DNA from: Euzebyella saccharophila
GTDB taxonomy: Bacteria > Bacteroidota > Bacteroidia > Flavobacteriales > Flavobacteriaceae
Direction of reading: 5' to 3'
NCBI RefSeq assembly: GCF_014855495.1
Contig: NZ_JACYFJ010000002.1
Coordinates: 1-64,000 of the forward strand
DNA length: 64,000 nucleotides
Position numbers and translations under genes: made by a program. How positions within the stretch are numbered: the stretch's first letter is position 1; each line of letters starts with the position of its first letter. This document shows positions 40,953 to 51,348 of this stretch, one piece after another. The notes beneath the pieces are model-generated. The model saw only the letters and a program-made list of their open reading frames with translations, was not told where the DNA came from and ran no database searches.

Positions 40953-42635
40953 ATGGATTTGAAAAAATACAGTCATAGCGTAACCCAAGACCCTTCTTTG
41001 CCAGCCGCACAAGCCATGCTTCATGCCATTGGTCTAACGGATGAAGATTTGAAAAAACCTTTAATCGGTATCGCCAGTACAGGTTACGAGGGAAATCCTT
41101 GTAATATGCACTTGAACGATTTGGCCACGCATGTTAAAAAAGGTACTGAAAATGCCGATTTGGTCGGTCTTATTTTTAATACAATTGGGGTAAGTGACGG
41201 TATATCCAACGGTACGCCGGGAATGCGTTTTTCACTTCCCTCCAGGGATTTGATCGCAGACTCCATGGAAACCGTAATGGAAGCTATGGGATATGATGGG
41301 CTTGTAACGGTTGTGGGTTGTGATAAGAACATGCCGGGAGCACTCATGGCTCAATTGAGATTGAACAGACCTTCTATTTTGGTGTATGGTGGTACCATTG
41401 CCTCAGGCTGCCATAATGGAAAAAAGTTGGATATTATTTCTGCGTTTGAAGCTTTCGGTCAAAAAGTGGCCGGAACTATTGATGAGGAGGAGTACAAAGA
41501 AGTGATTCATAAGGCTTGTCCTGGTGCAGGTGCTTGTGGCGGTATGTATACGGCCAATACCATGGCTTCGGCTATAGAGGCGTTGGGGATGTCTTTACCG
41601 TTCAATTCTTCCAATCCAGCGGTAAGCGGTGGCAATTTAAAGGAGAAAGAATGTGTAAAGGCGGGTGAAGCTTTAAGGAATTTACTGGAGAAAGATATTA
41701 AGCCTTCGGACATTGTAACCAAAAAATCTTTGGAAAATGCCATTCGATTGGTGACCATACTTGGAGGTTCTACCAATGCGGTACTGCACTTTTTGGCAAT
41801 TGCCAAGGCGGCAAAGGTTGAATTTACCCTAGAAGATTTTAGAAGAATAAGTGATTCTACACCTTTATTGGCAGATTTAAAGCCAAGTGGTAGATATTCC
41901 ATGGAAGATCTTCATGGGGTGGGTGGTGTGCCCGGTGTTTTAAAATATATGTTGAAGTTGGGCATGCTTCATGGTGATTGTCTCACGGTTACCGGAAAGA
42001 CGTTGGCCGAAAATTTAGCTGAAGCCCCAGAATTGGATGAAGGTCAAGATATCATCAGAACAGTAGAGAAACCTATCAAAGAATCGGGTCATATTAGAAT
42101 ATTGTTTGGAAACTTGGCTACGGAAGGTGCGGTTGCAAAAATTACCGGAAAAGAAGGATTGTCCTTTCAAGGTCCGGCAAACGTTTTTGACAGCGAAGCT
42201 GAGGTGAACGTAGGTATTAAGAGTGGAAAGGTAAAAAAGGGCGATGTTGTTATCATTCGCTATGAAGGGCCTAAGGGAGGTCCCGGTATGCCAGAAATGT
42301 TAAAACCAACTTCTTCCATTATGGGGGCAGGTCTTGGAAAAGATGTAGCCTTGATTACGGACGGAAGGTTTTCAGGTGGTTCCCATGGTTTTGTAGTGGG
42401 GCACGTAGCACCGGAAGCGCAGGTGGGAGGTAATATAGCCTTGGTAGAGAACGGGGATATCATTACTATTGACGCTGTAAACAATACAATTGATATTGAT
42501 ATTACCGATGAGGAATTAGAAAAAAGAAGAGCCAAATGGCAAGAGCCCAAGCTTAAATTTGAGCGTGGGGTACTATACAAATATGCAAAAACGGTTTCAT
42601 CGGCCTCCCAAGGTTGTGTTACCGATGAATTTTAG
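40953..42635 (+). CDS. ilvD: dihydroxy-acid dehydratase
   Basis: A 560-residue IlvD/Edd family Fe-S dehydratase that converts 2,3-dihydroxy-isovalerate and -methylvalerate to the 2-oxo acids of valine and isoleucine synthesis. Cluster and active-site Cys are in [27 protein letters not shown] and [19 protein letters not shown]; the C-terminal [17 protein letters not shown] is also typical. First gene of the ilvDB..NCA run, downstream of the attenuator. Start ATG 40953 fits the family start ([16 protein letters not shown]). Confidence 0.96.
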   Translation: MDLKKYSHSVTQDPSLPAAQAMLHAIGLTDEDLKKPLIGIASTGYEGNPCNMHLNDLATHVKKGTENADLVGLIFNTIGVSDGISNGTPGMRFSLPSRDLIADSMETVMEAMGYDGLVTVVGCDKNMPGALMAQLRLNRPSILVYGGTIASGCHNGKKLDIISAFEAFGQKVAGTIDEEEYKEVIHKACPGAGACGGMYTANTMASAIEALGMSLPFNSSNPAVSGGNLKEKECVKAGEALRNLLEKDIKPSDIVTKKSLENAIRLVTILGGSTNAVLHFLAIAKAAKVEFTLEDFRRISDSTPLLADLKPSGRYSMEDLHGVGGVPGVLKYMLKLGMLHGDCLTVTGKTLAENLAEAPELDEGQDIIRTVEKPIKESGHIRILFGNLATEGAVAKITGKEGLSFQGPANVFDSEAEVNVGIKSGKVKKGDVVIIRYEGPKGGPGMPEMLKPTSSIMGAGLGKDVALITDGRFSGGSHGFVVGHVAPEAQVGGNIALVENGDIITIDAVNNTIDIDITDEELEKRRAKWQEPKLKFERGVLYKYAKTVSSASQGCVTDEF

Positions 42636-42722
42636 TAATTAGAGCGGAAATTTAGATTTCTTATTGTTTAAATAGTCCTAATCGCAAAATTGCTTGCGAA
42701 TGACTGGAACTTAAACGCACAG

Positions 42723-44456
42723 ATGGAAGCAGTTAAAATGAAAACAGAGGAAACCAAAAACAAGGCCAAATTGAAAATTACAGGAGCGGAAGCTATTATA
42801 CATTGTTTGTTGGCAGAGGGTGTGGACACTCTTTATGGTTATCCAGGCGGTGCAATTATGCCCGTATATGATGAACTTTATAAATTTCAAGACAAATTGC
42901 ACCACGTGCTAACACGTCATGAACAAGGAGCAACTCATGCAGCTCAAGGTTATGCACGAGTTTCCGGTAGGGTAGGTGTGGCCATGGCTACTTCTGGTCC
43001 AGGAGCTACCAACTTGGTTACAGGATTGGCAGATGCCATGATCGATTCTACCCCAATGGTATGTATTACAGGTCAGGTAACCCGTTCGCTTTTGGGTTCG
43101 GATGCCTTTCAAGAGACTGATATAATCGGTATTTCTACCCCAGTTACCAAATGGAATTACCAGATTACCAGAGCGGAAGAAATTCCGGAAATAATGGCCA
43201 AGGCGTTTTATATTGCTAAATCAGGTCGCCCTGGTCCGGTATTGGTAGATATTACCAAGAATGCTCAATTTGATGAGTTTGAGTTCAGTTATGAGAAATG
43301 TACTGCCGTACGTAGTTATACCCCCGTACCTAAGCCGGATATCAAGGCAATTGAAGCTGCGGCGGATTTAATCAACCAGGCTAAAAAGCCTATGATTGTT
43401 TGGGGTCAGGGTGTTATTCTTGGTCAAGCGGAGGAAGAGTTGAAAGCATTGGTCGAAAAAGCGGGAATACCTGCGGCATGGACTATTATGGGGGCTTCGG
43501 CCATCGACACCGATCATCCGTTAAATGTTGGTATGGTGGGAATGCACGGAAATTATGGTCCAAACATTCTTACCAATGAATGCGATTTGTTGATTGCCAT
43601 AGGTATGCGTTTTGATGACCGTGTTACCGGAAACTTGGAAACCTATGCGAAACAGGCTAAAGTTATCCATTTTGAAATCGATAAGGCTGAGGTAAATAAG
43701 AATGTATACGCCGATGTTGCCGTATTGGGGAATTCCAAAGAAACGTTGGGCCTAATGTTGCCTCTTATTAAAGAAAATAGCCACGAAGAGTGGCATAACG
43801 AGTTCAAAAAGCGCTATGCTATCGAGTATGGTGAGGTAATTGAAAAAGATATTTATCCCACTAAGGAGGGTTTGACCATGGGCGAGGTCATCAAGGAAAT
43901 TAATAATGCGGCCAATAATGAAGCCGTCTTGGTAACTGATGTGGGTCAGCACCAGATGATCGGTTGTCGCTATGCCAAGTTTAAAAAATCAAAAAGTAAC
44001 ATTACCTCCGGAGGTTTGGGAACTATGGGCTTCGCACTTCCAGCAGCTATTGGTGCCAAAATGGGTGCTATGGATAGGGAAGTGGTGGCCGTTATTGGAG
44101 ATGGAGGCTACCAAATGACCATTCAAGAATTGGGTGTTATTTACCAATTGAATTTACCAGTAAAAATTGTTGTTCTGAACAATGATCACTTGGGGATGGT
44201 TAGGCAATGGCAAGAATTGTTTTTTGATAGAAGATATGCCTCTACGGTGATGACAAATCCAGATTTTGTAAAAATTGCGGAAGGCTATCACATTGAAGCC
44301 AAAAGAGTTAGCAAACGGGAGGATTTAGAAGCAGCTGTTCAAGAAATGATTGCTTCTGACAAACCCTATTTCTTGGAGGTTAAAGTTGAAAAAGAGGATA
44401 ACGTATTCCCGATGATTCCTACCGGAGCCTCGGTTTCAGATATCCGTTTAAAATAA
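42723..44456 (+). CDS. ilvB: acetolactate synthase, large subunit
   Basis: A TPP enzyme of about 577 residues making acetolactate and acetohydroxybutyrate. ITGAEAIIHCLLAEGVDTLYGYPGGAIMPVYDEL, RHEQGATHAAQGYAR (with the catalytic Glu of the TPP activation) and the C-terminal TPP-Mg site GDGGYQMTIQELGVIYQLNLPVKIVVLNND are complete. The frame opens at TTG 42690, but ATG 42723 (or 42738) is a better start. The regulatory subunit gene ilvN is not adjacent: two methyltransferase genes lie between. Confidence 0.95.
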   Translation: MEAVKMKTEETKNKAKLKITGAEAIIHCLLAEGVDTLYGYPGGAIMPVYDELYKFQDKLHHVLTRHEQGATHAAQGYARVSGRVGVAMATSGPGATNLVTGLADAMIDSTPMVCITGQVTRSLLGSDAFQETDIIGISTPVTKWNYQITRAEEIPEIMAKAFYIAKSGRPGPVLVDITKNAQFDEFEFSYEKCTAVRSYTPVPKPDIKAIEAAADLINQAKKPMIVWGQGVILGQAEEELKALVEKAGIPAAWTIMGASAIDTDHPLNVGMVGMHGNYGPNILTNECDLLIAIGMRFDDRVTGNLETYAKQAKVIHFEIDKAEVNKNVYADVAVLGNSKETLGLMLPLIKENSHEEWHNEFKKRYAIEYGEVIEKDIYPTKEGLTMGEVIKEINNAANNEAVLVTDVGQHQMIGCRYAKFKKSKSNITSGGLGTMGFALPAAIGAKMGAMDREVVAVIGDGGYQMTIQELGVIYQLNLPVKIVVLNNDHLGMVRQWQELFFDRRYASTVMTNPDFVKIAEGYHIEAKRVSKREDLEAAVQEMIASDKPYFLEVKVEKEDNVFPMIPTGASVSDIRLK

Positions 44457-44485
44457 AAGGTATATATAGTTCCTTCAATACCATC

Positions 44486-45064
44486 ATGGTCGATTCCATT
44501 ATCCATAATGAACCGAAAACCTATCAGAAACTATTGCAGAAGTCCGAAGCACTCGGATTTTCAATGCCTTCTGATATTTTGATAGGCACCTTGCTAAAAA
44601 CCTTGGTGGCGTCAAAGCCTGGAGGAATGTTTTTGGAATTAGGTACGGGTATGGGTTTAAGTCTTTCTTGGATGTTGGATGGTATGGATGCCAACTCAAG
44701 TCTCATTAGCGTAGATAATGACCAAGAGCTAGTAAATGTCGTAAAGCCCTTTTTAAAGGATGATAAACGGGTTGTTTTGCAGTGTACGGATGGTGCGGAA
44801 TGGATTAGAGGATATAGGGGGAAAGAATTTGATTTAATTTTTGCCGATGCGTGGCCAGGAAAGTATGACCTTCTGGATGAAACTTTGGCTTTGTTAAAAG
44901 TAGGCGGCTTCTATATTATCGATGATATGGATGAGCAGCCCAATTGGCCCGAAGGTCATAATAAAAAGGCTAAAGCCTTGGTTGCGGAGCTTGAAAAACG
45001 TGAAGATTTGGTTTTGACCAAAATGAATTGGTCAACCGGATTGATTATTGCCTCCAAAAAATGA
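44486..45064 (+). CDS. class I SAM methyltransferase (O-methyltransferase-like)
   Basis: A 192-residue Rossmann methyltransferase. GGMFLELGTGMGLSLSWML is the SAM-binding motif I, SLISVDNDQELV motif II with the ribose-binding Asp, and FDLIFADAWPGKYDLLDETLALLKVGGFYIIDDM motifs IV-V, an arrangement like catechol O-methyltransferase relatives. Substrate unknown. It is inserted between ilvB and ilvN, 29 bp behind ilvB, and the next methyltransferase follows after seven bases, so it is part of the ilv transcript. A link to branched-chain metabolism is not evident. Confidence 0.8.
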   Translation: MVDSIIHNEPKTYQKLLQKSEALGFSMPSDILIGTLLKTLVASKPGGMFLELGTGMGLSLSWMLDGMDANSSLISVDNDQELVNVVKPFLKDDKRVVLQCTDGAEWIRGYRGKEFDLIFADAWPGKYDLLDETLALLKVGGFYIIDDMDEQPNWPEGHNKKAKALVAELEKREDLVLTKMNWSTGLIIASKK

Positions 45065-45071
45065 GAAGGAT

Positions 45072-45845
45072 ATGACGCAACAGTTAAATCATACATGGAA
45101 CGCTGGTCTTTATAATGATAAGCATGCTTTCGTATACGATTACGGGAAAGGGCTTATAGAGTTGTTGAGACCACAGGCCAATGAGCGTATATTGGATTTA
45201 GGTTGTGGAGCAGGTCAATTAACAAACGAAATTGCTGGATTTGGGTGTGATGTACTGGGAGTGGACAATTCCCCGGAAATGATTGAAAAGGCAGAAAGCT
45301 CGTATCCCAATTTAAATTTTCAAGTGGGGGATGCGGCCACTTTTAAAACCGAGGAAAAATTCGATGCCATATTCAGTAATGCCGCCCTTCATTGGATAAC
45401 GGATTATGAAAATGCTGTAGGTTGTATGTTCCATAATTTGAAGCAAGGTGGCAGGTTGGTTGCTGAGTTTGGTGGTCAAGGTAATATTGAAACGATTATT
45501 TCTGCCCTAAAGGAAAGTCTATTCATGAATGATTTTATAGAACAGGCCCAAAGACAATTATGGTATTTTCCTTCGGTGAGTGAATATTCTTGGGTGTTGG
45601 AAAAAGCGGGCTTTCAAGTGACCTATGCGCAATGGTATGAAAGACCTACTGAATTGGTTGATGTAGAAACGGGTTTACAAGACTGGATAAATATGTTCGC
45701 CCTACCATTTTTTGAGGGTGTGGAAGCGGAAAAGGTAAAATCAATTATTGCAGAAGTAGAACAAAAAGTGAAACCGGCTCTTTTTAGAAAGGGAAAATGG
45801 TTTGCAGATTATAAAAGAATTAGGGTAGTGGCCCAAAAGAATTGA
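45072..45845 (+). CDS. class I SAM methyltransferase (trans-aconitate MT-like)
   Basis: The frame opens at TTG 45048 inside the preceding gene, but ATG 45072 is the natural start (MTQQLNHTWNAGLYNDKHAFVYDYG); 257 residues. Motif I is ERILDLGCGAGQLTNEIA, motif II GCDVLGVDNSPEMIEKA, motif IV FDAIFSNAALHWI, and the C-terminal part has WYERPTELVDVETGLQDWINMF. The layout resembles trans-aconitate 2-methyltransferase and related small-molecule methyltransferases; a carboxylate substrate is possible but not shown. Confidence 0.82.
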   Translation: MTQQLNHTWNAGLYNDKHAFVYDYGKGLIELLRPQANERILDLGCGAGQLTNEIAGFGCDVLGVDNSPEMIEKAESSYPNLNFQVGDAATFKTEEKFDAIFSNAALHWITDYENAVGCMFHNLKQGGRLVAEFGGQGNIETIISALKESLFMNDFIEQAQRQLWYFPSVSEYSWVLEKAGFQVTYAQWYERPTELVDVETGLQDWINMFALPFFEGVEAEKVKSIIAEVEQKVKPALFRKGKWFADYKRIRVVAQKN

Positions 45846-45893
45846 TAACGGACTCTTCCGCCATAAATGGAAGTATGTGAATTTTAGATAAGG

Positions 45894-46424
45894 ATGAAGA
45901 AACAATGGTTTACCATTTCGGTTTATTCCGAAAACAACGTGGGACTTTTAAATAGAATATCAGGAATATTCTTAAAGCGTCATATCAATATAGAGAGTTT
46001 AAATGTCTCTAAGTCAGAGATTGATGGTGTTTCAAAATTTACAATTGTAGTACACACTACTGAAAAATGGGTACGTAATATTGTAGGTCAGGTAGAAAAG
46101 CAGATTGAGGTAATCAAAGCGTTCTATCACACGGATGATGAGACCATTTACCAAGAATCGGCCCTGTTTAAAATTGCCTCCAATCTTTTGTTTGATGAGC
46201 GTCAAATTCAAAATATCATCAAAGAGAACAACTCACAAATAGTAACGGTGGCACGTGAATTTTTTGTGATTGCAAAATCAGGAAGAAGAAATGAAATTGA
46301 TGAAATGCATGAACAATTAAAGCCTTTTGGTATTATGCAGTTTGTTCGTTCGGGGCGTATTTCTGTGACCAAGTCAGAAATGCAAATTTCCGCACTTCTT
46401 GAAGAATTTTATGAAGAGGCTTAA
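45894..46424 (+). CDS. ilvN: acetolactate synthase, small subunit
   Basis: A 176-residue regulatory subunit with an N-terminal ACT domain (WFTISVYSENNVGLLNRISGIFLKRHINIESLNVSKSEIDGVSKFTIVV) that binds valine for feedback inhibition, and a C-terminal ALS_ss domain (SQIVTVAREFFVIAKSGRRNEIDEMHEQLKPFGIMQFVRSGRISV). It activates IlvB. It stands 1.4 kb away from ilvB because of the two methyltransferase genes. Cytoplasmic. Confidence 0.93.
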   Translation: MKKQWFTISVYSENNVGLLNRISGIFLKRHINIESLNVSKSEIDGVSKFTIVVHTTEKWVRNIVGQVEKQIEVIKAFYHTDDETIYQESALFKIASNLLFDERQIQNIIKENNSQIVTVAREFFVIAKSGRRNEIDEMHEQLKPFGIMQFVRSGRISVTKSEMQISALLEEFYEEA

Positions 46425-46454
46425 TAAAAAGAGTAAGTAATCTATTAATATCTA

Positions 46455-46462
46455 TATTTTCG
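46455..46462 (+). promoter_or_regulatory. -7-like element upstream of ilvC
   Basis: TATTTTCG, one base from TAnnTTTG, 68 bases before the ilvC start; it could give ilvC an internal promoter not subject to the attenuator. Confidence 0.3.
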
Positions 46463-46530
46463 CTCGTCGAAAGATTAAAACCAATAATTGAACATTTTCC
46501 TGCGGGGCAGGATGAAAAGAAAAAGTAACT

Positions 46531-48006
46531 ATGGCAAATTATTTTAATACACTATCGCTTAGAGATCAACTTACCCAATTGGGTAAATGTAGATTCATGG
46601 AGTCTTCTGAATTTTCCGATGGTGTATCGGCATTGAAAGGTAAAAAAATAGTCATCGTAGGATGTGGTGCCCAAGGTTTGAACCAAGGATTGAACATGAG
46701 AGATTCCGGATTGGATATTTCATATACCCTTCGTGAAGGTGCTATTAAAGAAAAGCGTCAATCATTTATCAACGCCTCTGAGAACGGTTTTAATGTGGGT
46801 ACTTATGAAGAATTGGTGCCTAGCGCAGATTTGGTAATCAATCTTACACCAGACAAGCAACATACGAGCGTTATCAATGCAGTAATGCCTTTAATGAAAG
46901 AAGGTGCTACCCTTTCTTATTCGCACGGTTTTAATATAGTGGAAGAAGGCATGCAGATTCGTGAAGACCTTACGGTTATCATGGTGGCTCCTAAATGTCC
47001 TGGTTCCGAGGTTCGGGAAGAATATAAGAGAGGTTTTGGTGTTCCAACTTTGATCGCAGTTCACCCTGATAACGATCCTCAGGACAAAGGTTTAGAGCAG
47101 GCCAAAGCGTATGCCGTGGCCACTGGCGGACATAGAGCGGGCGTTTTGGAATCTTCTTTTGTTGCCGAAGTAAAGTCTGACCTTATGGGGGAGCAGACCA
47201 TTCTTTGTGGTCTTCTTCAAACAGGAAGCATCCTTTGTTTTGATAAAATGATCGAAAAAGGGGTAGATGCCGGTTACGCCTCCAAATTGATTCAATACGG
47301 TTGGGAAACCATCACCGAAGGAATGAAGTACGGTGGTATCACCAATATGATGGACCGTCTATCCAATCCTGCAAAAATTAAGGCTTTTGAACTTTCGGAA
47401 GAGTTAAAAGATATCATGCGTCCTTTGTTCCAAAAACATATGGACGACATCATGACCGGTCATTTTTCCAAAACAATGATGGAAGATTGGGCCAATGATG
47501 ATAAAAACCTTTTGTCATGGAGGGCCGAAACCGGCGAGACCGCTTTTGAAAAAACTCCAGCGGGGGACGTAGTAATTTCGGAACAGGAATTCTATGACAA
47601 TGGTGTTCTTATGGTAGCTATGGTTCGTGCAGGGGTTGAATTGGCCTACGAGAGTATGACCGAATCAGGTATTATCGGCGAGTCCGCTTATTATGAGTCA
47701 CTTCATGAAACTCCGTTAATTGCCAATACCATTGCCAGAAAGAAGTTGTTCGAAATGAATCGAGTAATTTCAGATACGGCAGAGTACGGTTGTTATTTGT
47801 TCGATCACGCGTGTAAGCCCCTTTTGGCCGATTTTATGAAGAAAATTGATGTTGACGTAGTTGGTAAAAAGTTTGGTGAAGGCGAAGGTAATGGTGTTGA
47901 TAATGCCAAGTTGATTGCTGTGAACAAAGCTTTACGCGAGCACCCTGTTGAAGTTGTAGGAGCCAGATTACGTGCTTCTATGACGGACATGAAGCCTATT
48001 GTATAA
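46531..48006 (+). CDS. ilvC: ketol-acid reductoisomerase, long form
   Basis: A 491-residue class II (E. coli/plant type) NADPH enzyme; it isomerises and reduces acetolactate to dihydroxy-isovalerate. [31 protein letters not shown] is the Rossmann motif; [14 protein letters not shown] and [29 protein letters not shown] follow, and the duplicated knotted C-terminal domain ([24 protein letters not shown]) explains the length compared with about 340 for class I. It ends before a terminator-like hairpin that separates it from ilvA. Confidence 0.96.
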   Translation: MANYFNTLSLRDQLTQLGKCRFMESSEFSDGVSALKGKKIVIVGCGAQGLNQGLNMRDSGLDISYTLREGAIKEKRQSFINASENGFNVGTYEELVPSADLVINLTPDKQHTSVINAVMPLMKEGATLSYSHGFNIVEEGMQIREDLTVIMVAPKCPGSEVREEYKRGFGVPTLIAVHPDNDPQDKGLEQAKAYAVATGGHRAGVLESSFVAEVKSDLMGEQTILCGLLQTGSILCFDKMIEKGVDAGYASKLIQYGWETITEGMKYGGITNMMDRLSNPAKIKAFELSEELKDIMRPLFQKHMDDIMTGHFSKTMMEDWANDDKNLLSWRAETGETAFEKTPAGDVVISEQEFYDNGVLMVAMVRAGVELAYESMTESGIIGESAYYESLHETPLIANTIARKKLFEMNRVISDTAEYGCYLFDHACKPLLADFMKKIDVDVVGKKFGEGEGNGVDNAKLIAVNKALREHPVEVVGARLRASMTDMKPIV

Positions 48007-48017
48007 TATATTTTCAG

Positions 48018-48071
48018 ACCCTGTTCCTTATTTATTCTACCTTTGGTAGTTCGTAATGAACAGGGTTTTTT
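48018..48071 (+). terminator. terminator-like structure between ilvC and ilvA
   Basis: ACCCTGTTC (48018-48026) pairs with GAACAGGGT (48058-48066), followed by six T residues. The 31-base loop contains another hairpin, CTACC-TTT-GGTAG (48037-48049). ilvA starts only three bases behind the T-run, so read-through or control at this point decides ilvA expression. Confidence 0.7.
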
Positions 48072-48073
48072 GT

Positions 48074-49324
48074 ATGAGTTATTTTCCTTCCATAGCAGCC
48101 ATAAGGAGTGCTTCCGAAACCATTAGTCAGGTAGCTTCAGTAACTCCATTGACTAAAAGCAATCGGCTATCCGATAGTTACGAAGCTAATATTTTATTGA
48201 AAAGGGAAGACTTGCATCAGGTACGCTCGTATAAAATTAGGGGTGCCTTTAACAAGATTAGCTCCTTAACGTCAGAGGAAAGGGAAAACGGAATTGTTTG
48301 TGCCAGTGCCGGCAACCATGCACAAGGTGTGGCCTTTGCCTGTAACCATTTAGGCATCAAAGGTACGGTCTATATGCCTTCCGTAACCCCCAAACAGAAG
48401 ATTGAACAGACCCAAATGTTCGGTGGGGAATGGGTAGATGTGGTTTTGGAGGGAGATACTTTTGATGATTCCTTTAAAAGTGCCATGCAGTTTTGCAACC
48501 AGAACAATAAGACCTTTATTCATCCTTTTGATGACCCTAAAGTCATTGAAGGGCAGGGGACCGTAGGACTGGAATTACTTCAACAATTTCAAAAACCCAT
48601 TGATTATATTTTTGTGGCCATTGGCGGAGGAGGTTTGGCATCAGGACTCTTGGGAGTTTTTAAAACATTGTCTCCAGGAACAAAGATTATTGGTGTAGAG
48701 CCAGAAGGAGCACCTTCGATGAAAACATCCATCGACAATAATAAGAATACCGAGCTGGAGCAAATTGATAAGTTTATTGATGGGGCGGCAGTACAAAAAG
48801 TGGGAGACCTCACCTTTGAGATATGCAAAGAAAACCTCTATAACATGTCATTGGTGGCCGAAGGTAAAGTATGCCAAACAATTTTAGACCTTTACAACCG
48901 TGATGCCATTGTAGTGGAACCAGCAGGAGCTTTAACGATTGCTGCTTTGGATGCTTACGCCCAGGAGATTAAGGGGAAAAATGTGGTCTGCATACTCAGC
49001 GGCAGCAACAACGATATTACCCGAACTGCGGAAATTAAGGAGCGAGCCCTGTTATATGCCCGTTTAAAGCATTATTTTATCGTACGTTTTCCGCAAAGAC
49101 CAGGTGCTTTAAAACAATTTGTGGCAGAAATTTTGGGCCCTACGGATGATATTACCCATTTTGAATATTCCAAAAAATCAAGTAGGGAAAATGCGCCGGC
49201 CATTGTGGGCATAGAATTAAAGAGTCCCGAAGACCTTCAGCCATTGATTAAAAGAATGAAGGACAATAATTTTTTCGGTGATTATTTGAACGATAAGCCC
49301 GACCTCTTTCAGTATCTTATATAA
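48074..49324 (+). CDS. ilvA: threonine ammonia-lyase
   Basis: A PLP enzyme of about 416 residues that makes 2-oxobutyrate from threonine for isoleucine. The PLP lysine is in VRSYKIRGAFNKI; ASAGNHAQGVAFAC and the Gly-rich loop VAIGGGGLASGL bind the cofactor phosphate. A C-terminal ACT-like domain (HYFIVRFPQRPGALKQFVAEILG) suggests feedback control by isoleucine. ATG 48074 is chosen because the upstream ATG at 48056 lies inside the terminator-like stem. Last gene of the ilv run. Confidence 0.93.
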   Translation: MSYFPSIAAIRSASETISQVASVTPLTKSNRLSDSYEANILLKREDLHQVRSYKIRGAFNKISSLTSEERENGIVCASAGNHAQGVAFACNHLGIKGTVYMPSVTPKQKIEQTQMFGGEWVDVVLEGDTFDDSFKSAMQFCNQNNKTFIHPFDDPKVIEGQGTVGLELLQQFQKPIDYIFVAIGGGGLASGLLGVFKTLSPGTKIIGVEPEGAPSMKTSIDNNKNTELEQIDKFIDGAAVQKVGDLTFEICKENLYNMSLVAEGKVCQTILDLYNRDAIVVEPAGALTIAALDAYAQEIKGKNVVCILSGSNNDITRTAEIKERALLYARLKHYFIVRFPQRPGALKQFVAEILGPTDDITHFEYSKKSSRENAPAIVGIELKSPEDLQPLIKRMKDNNFFGDYLNDKPDLFQYLI

Positions 49325-49395
49325 AATTATGATACCGGATTGTGATTTAATGAAAACCACAACCATTTCGTAATATTTCTGAGGTTTTTATTCCG

Positions 49396-49403
49396 TATTT
49401 TCG
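49396..49403 (+). promoter_or_regulatory. -7-like element of gapN
   Basis: TATTTTCG 39 bases before the gapN start; same octamer as before ilvC and the FMN reductase gene. Confidence 0.3.
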
Positions 49404-49442
49404 TTAGATAACGAATTTGACAATTCAATTTATTGGACGAAA

Positions 49443-51023
49443 ATGAAAAGTATACCTGAAGAGTTTCAGATTACGGAACTCATTGAGCAGAAGAAATATT
49501 TGGTTAACGGAGAATTGAAAGCTTGGAGCGGAAATACCACGGAGGTTTTTTCGAGTATTTCATCCACAGAAGCGTACAAACCAACTTTGTTAGGAAGTAT
49601 CCCGGATATGGGCGAACCTGAAGCAATGGCCGCTTTGGATGGCGCTTTAGCAGCTTATGGCAAAGGGCAAGGGGTATGGCCTACCATGCACGTAAAGGAT
49701 AGAATTGAGTGCATGGAGAATTTTGTGCGCAAAATGGAAACCAAACGTAATGAAGTTGTAAAACTGTTAATGTGGGAGATTGGTAAATCGCTTCCTGATT
49801 CGCAAAAAGAGTTTGATCGTACCGTAGAGTATATTTATGATACTATTGAGGAGTACAAAGAACTGGACCGAAATTCGGCCAAATTTCAAAAACACGATGG
49901 CGTATATGCCCATATCAAAAGAGGTCCGCTAGGGGTTGTTCTTTGTTTGGGACCTTATAACTATCCGTTGAATGAAACTTTTGCTTTGCTTATTCCGGCT
50001 ATTATAATGGGGAATACCACCATTTTTAAACCAGCAAAACACGGGGTTCTTTTAATTACACCACTTCTGGAAGCCTTTCAAAGCTGTTTTCCAAAAGGTG
50101 TAGTCAATATCTTATTCGGTAGGGGCAGGGCCGTAGCGGCACCCATTATGCAAACTGGTAAGGTAGATGTGTTGGCTTTGATCGGTAATAGTAAGTCGGC
50201 CAATGCTTTGCAAGAGCAACACCCAAAAAGCAACCGCTTGCGACTGGTGTTGGGCCTTGAGGCTAAAAACCCGGCGATTATACTTCCTGATGCCGATTTA
50301 GATTTAACGATTGACGAATGTATTGCAGGAACCCTTTCTTTTAACGGTCAACGATGTACGGCATTAAAAGTCATATACGTACACGAGCAGGTGCGAGATG
50401 AATTTATGAAGCGTTTTACTAAACGAGTAGATTCCTTAAAGTTCGGTAATCCGTGGGATGATGGGGTGAAATTGACTCCGCTTCCGGAACCTGGTAAGCC
50501 GGCCTACATACAAGAACTGATCGATGATGCTTTGGAAAAAGGTGCTAAGGTCAAGAATAAAAAAGGGGGACAACACTTTGATAACTACATATGGCCAGCA
50601 GTGCTGTATCCCGTAAACAAAGAAATGAGGGTATACCAAGAAGAACAATTTGGTCCCATAATTCCCGTGGTTTCCTTCTCAGATATTGAAGAGCCATTGA
50701 ACGATATGGCGGAAAGCAATTACGGGCAGCAAGTAAGTCTGTTCGGGAAAGATGTGTATACGCTTTCGCCGCTAATTGATACTTTGGTAAATTTAGTTTG
50801 TAGAGTAAACCTGAACAGTTCTTGTCAGAGAGGACCGGACGTGTATCCGTTTACGGGAAGAAAAGATTCCGCACAAGCAACCTTAAGTGTTCACGATGCC
50901 TTGCGTTCTTTTTCAATAAGAACCTTTGTAGCCTTTAAGGACAACGAGTTGAACAATGAGACTATTCAGCAGTTGTTGGAAGCCAAGCTGTCAAATTTTG
51001 TAAGTACGGATTATATTCTTTAA
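49443..51023 (+). CDS. gapN: NADP-dependent glyceraldehyde-3-phosphate dehydrogenase
   Basis: A 526-residue aldehyde dehydrogenase of the non-phosphorylating GapN type, which oxidises glyceraldehyde 3-phosphate straight to 3-phosphoglycerate and yields [64 protein letters not shown] (catalytic Glu) and [16 protein letters not shown] (catalytic Cys) are intact. Other aldehyde substrates cannot be excluded. It lies between the ilv and leu groups as a single gene with its own terminator; NADPH supply for IlvC is a possible link. Confidence 0.88.
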   Translation: MKSIPEEFQITELIEQKKYLVNGELKAWSGNTTEVFSSISSTEAYKPTLLGSIPDMGEPEAMAALDGALAAYGKGQGVWPTMHVKDRIECMENFVRKMETKRNEVVKLLMWEIGKSLPDSQKEFDRTVEYIYDTIEEYKELDRNSAKFQKHDGVYAHIKRGPLGVVLCLGPYNYPLNETFALLIPAIIMGNTTIFKPAKHGVLLITPLLEAFQSCFPKGVVNILFGRGRAVAAPIMQTGKVDVLALIGNSKSANALQEQHPKSNRLRLVLGLEAKNPAIILPDADLDLTIDECIAGTLSFNGQRCTALKVIYVHEQVRDEFMKRFTKRVDSLKFGNPWDDGVKLTPLPEPGKPAYIQELIDDALEKGAKVKNKKGGQHFDNYIWPAVLYPVNKEMRVYQEEQFGPIIPVVSFSDIEEPLNDMAESNYGQQVSLFGKDVYTLSPLIDTLVNLVCRVNLNSSCQRGPDVYPFTGRKDSAQATLSVHDALRSFSIRTFVAFKDNELNNETIQQLLEAKLSNFVSTDYIL

Positions 51024-51042
51024 GTACATTGCTAGAAAACTG

Positions 51043-51075
51043 AAAAGCCTTTGTTGAGGAACAAAGGCTTTTTTT
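51043..51075 (+). terminator. terminator of gapN
   Basis: AAAAGCCTTTGTT (51043-51055) pairs with AACAAAGGCTTTT (51060-51072) around GAGG, followed by T residues. The rest of the gap to 51270 shows no gene. Confidence 0.92.
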
Positions 51076-51242
51076 ATGCTTTGGTCCGTAATAATCAGAT
51101 AAATGTGAAATGTATTAAAAGAGGAGGTTGATGTTAGGTTTGTGTTAAATATTAACGTTGTATTTTAATTTTTGAAGTATAGTGGGATAATATAGCATAT
51201 ATATTGGATAAATGCGTAAATCCGTATTCCAACCATGCACTG

Positions 51243-51250
51243 TAATTTTG
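51243..51250 (+). promoter_or_regulatory. -7 element before MFS gene
   Basis: TAATTTTG, exact TAnnTTTG; transcription would start near 51256. No -33 TTTG at the standard distance. Confidence 0.4.
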
Positions 51251-51270
51251 TACCAACAAATTAGACAAAG

Positions 51271-51348
51271 ATGCCGTTGATTCAATTGATGGATGAGATG
51301 GAATTAAAGTTGAACCTACAATTTGGAATATTATGGATACAAAAATAA
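51271..51348 (+). CDS. 25-residue upstream ORF overlapping MFS start
   Basis: ATG 51271 is the first start codon behind the -7 element. The frame (MPLIQLMDEMELKLNLQ...) ends with TAA at 51346-51348, 16 bases beyond the MFS start codon in another frame. Translation of it could couple to, or block, initiation of the exporter gene. It may also be chance. Confidence 0.25.
   Translation: MPLIQLMDEMELKLNLQFGILWIQK

Noticed and set aside
48056-48073. Earlier ATG for ilvA
   Set aside because: It lies in the right arm of the terminator-like stem; the next ATG at 48074 fits the family start.
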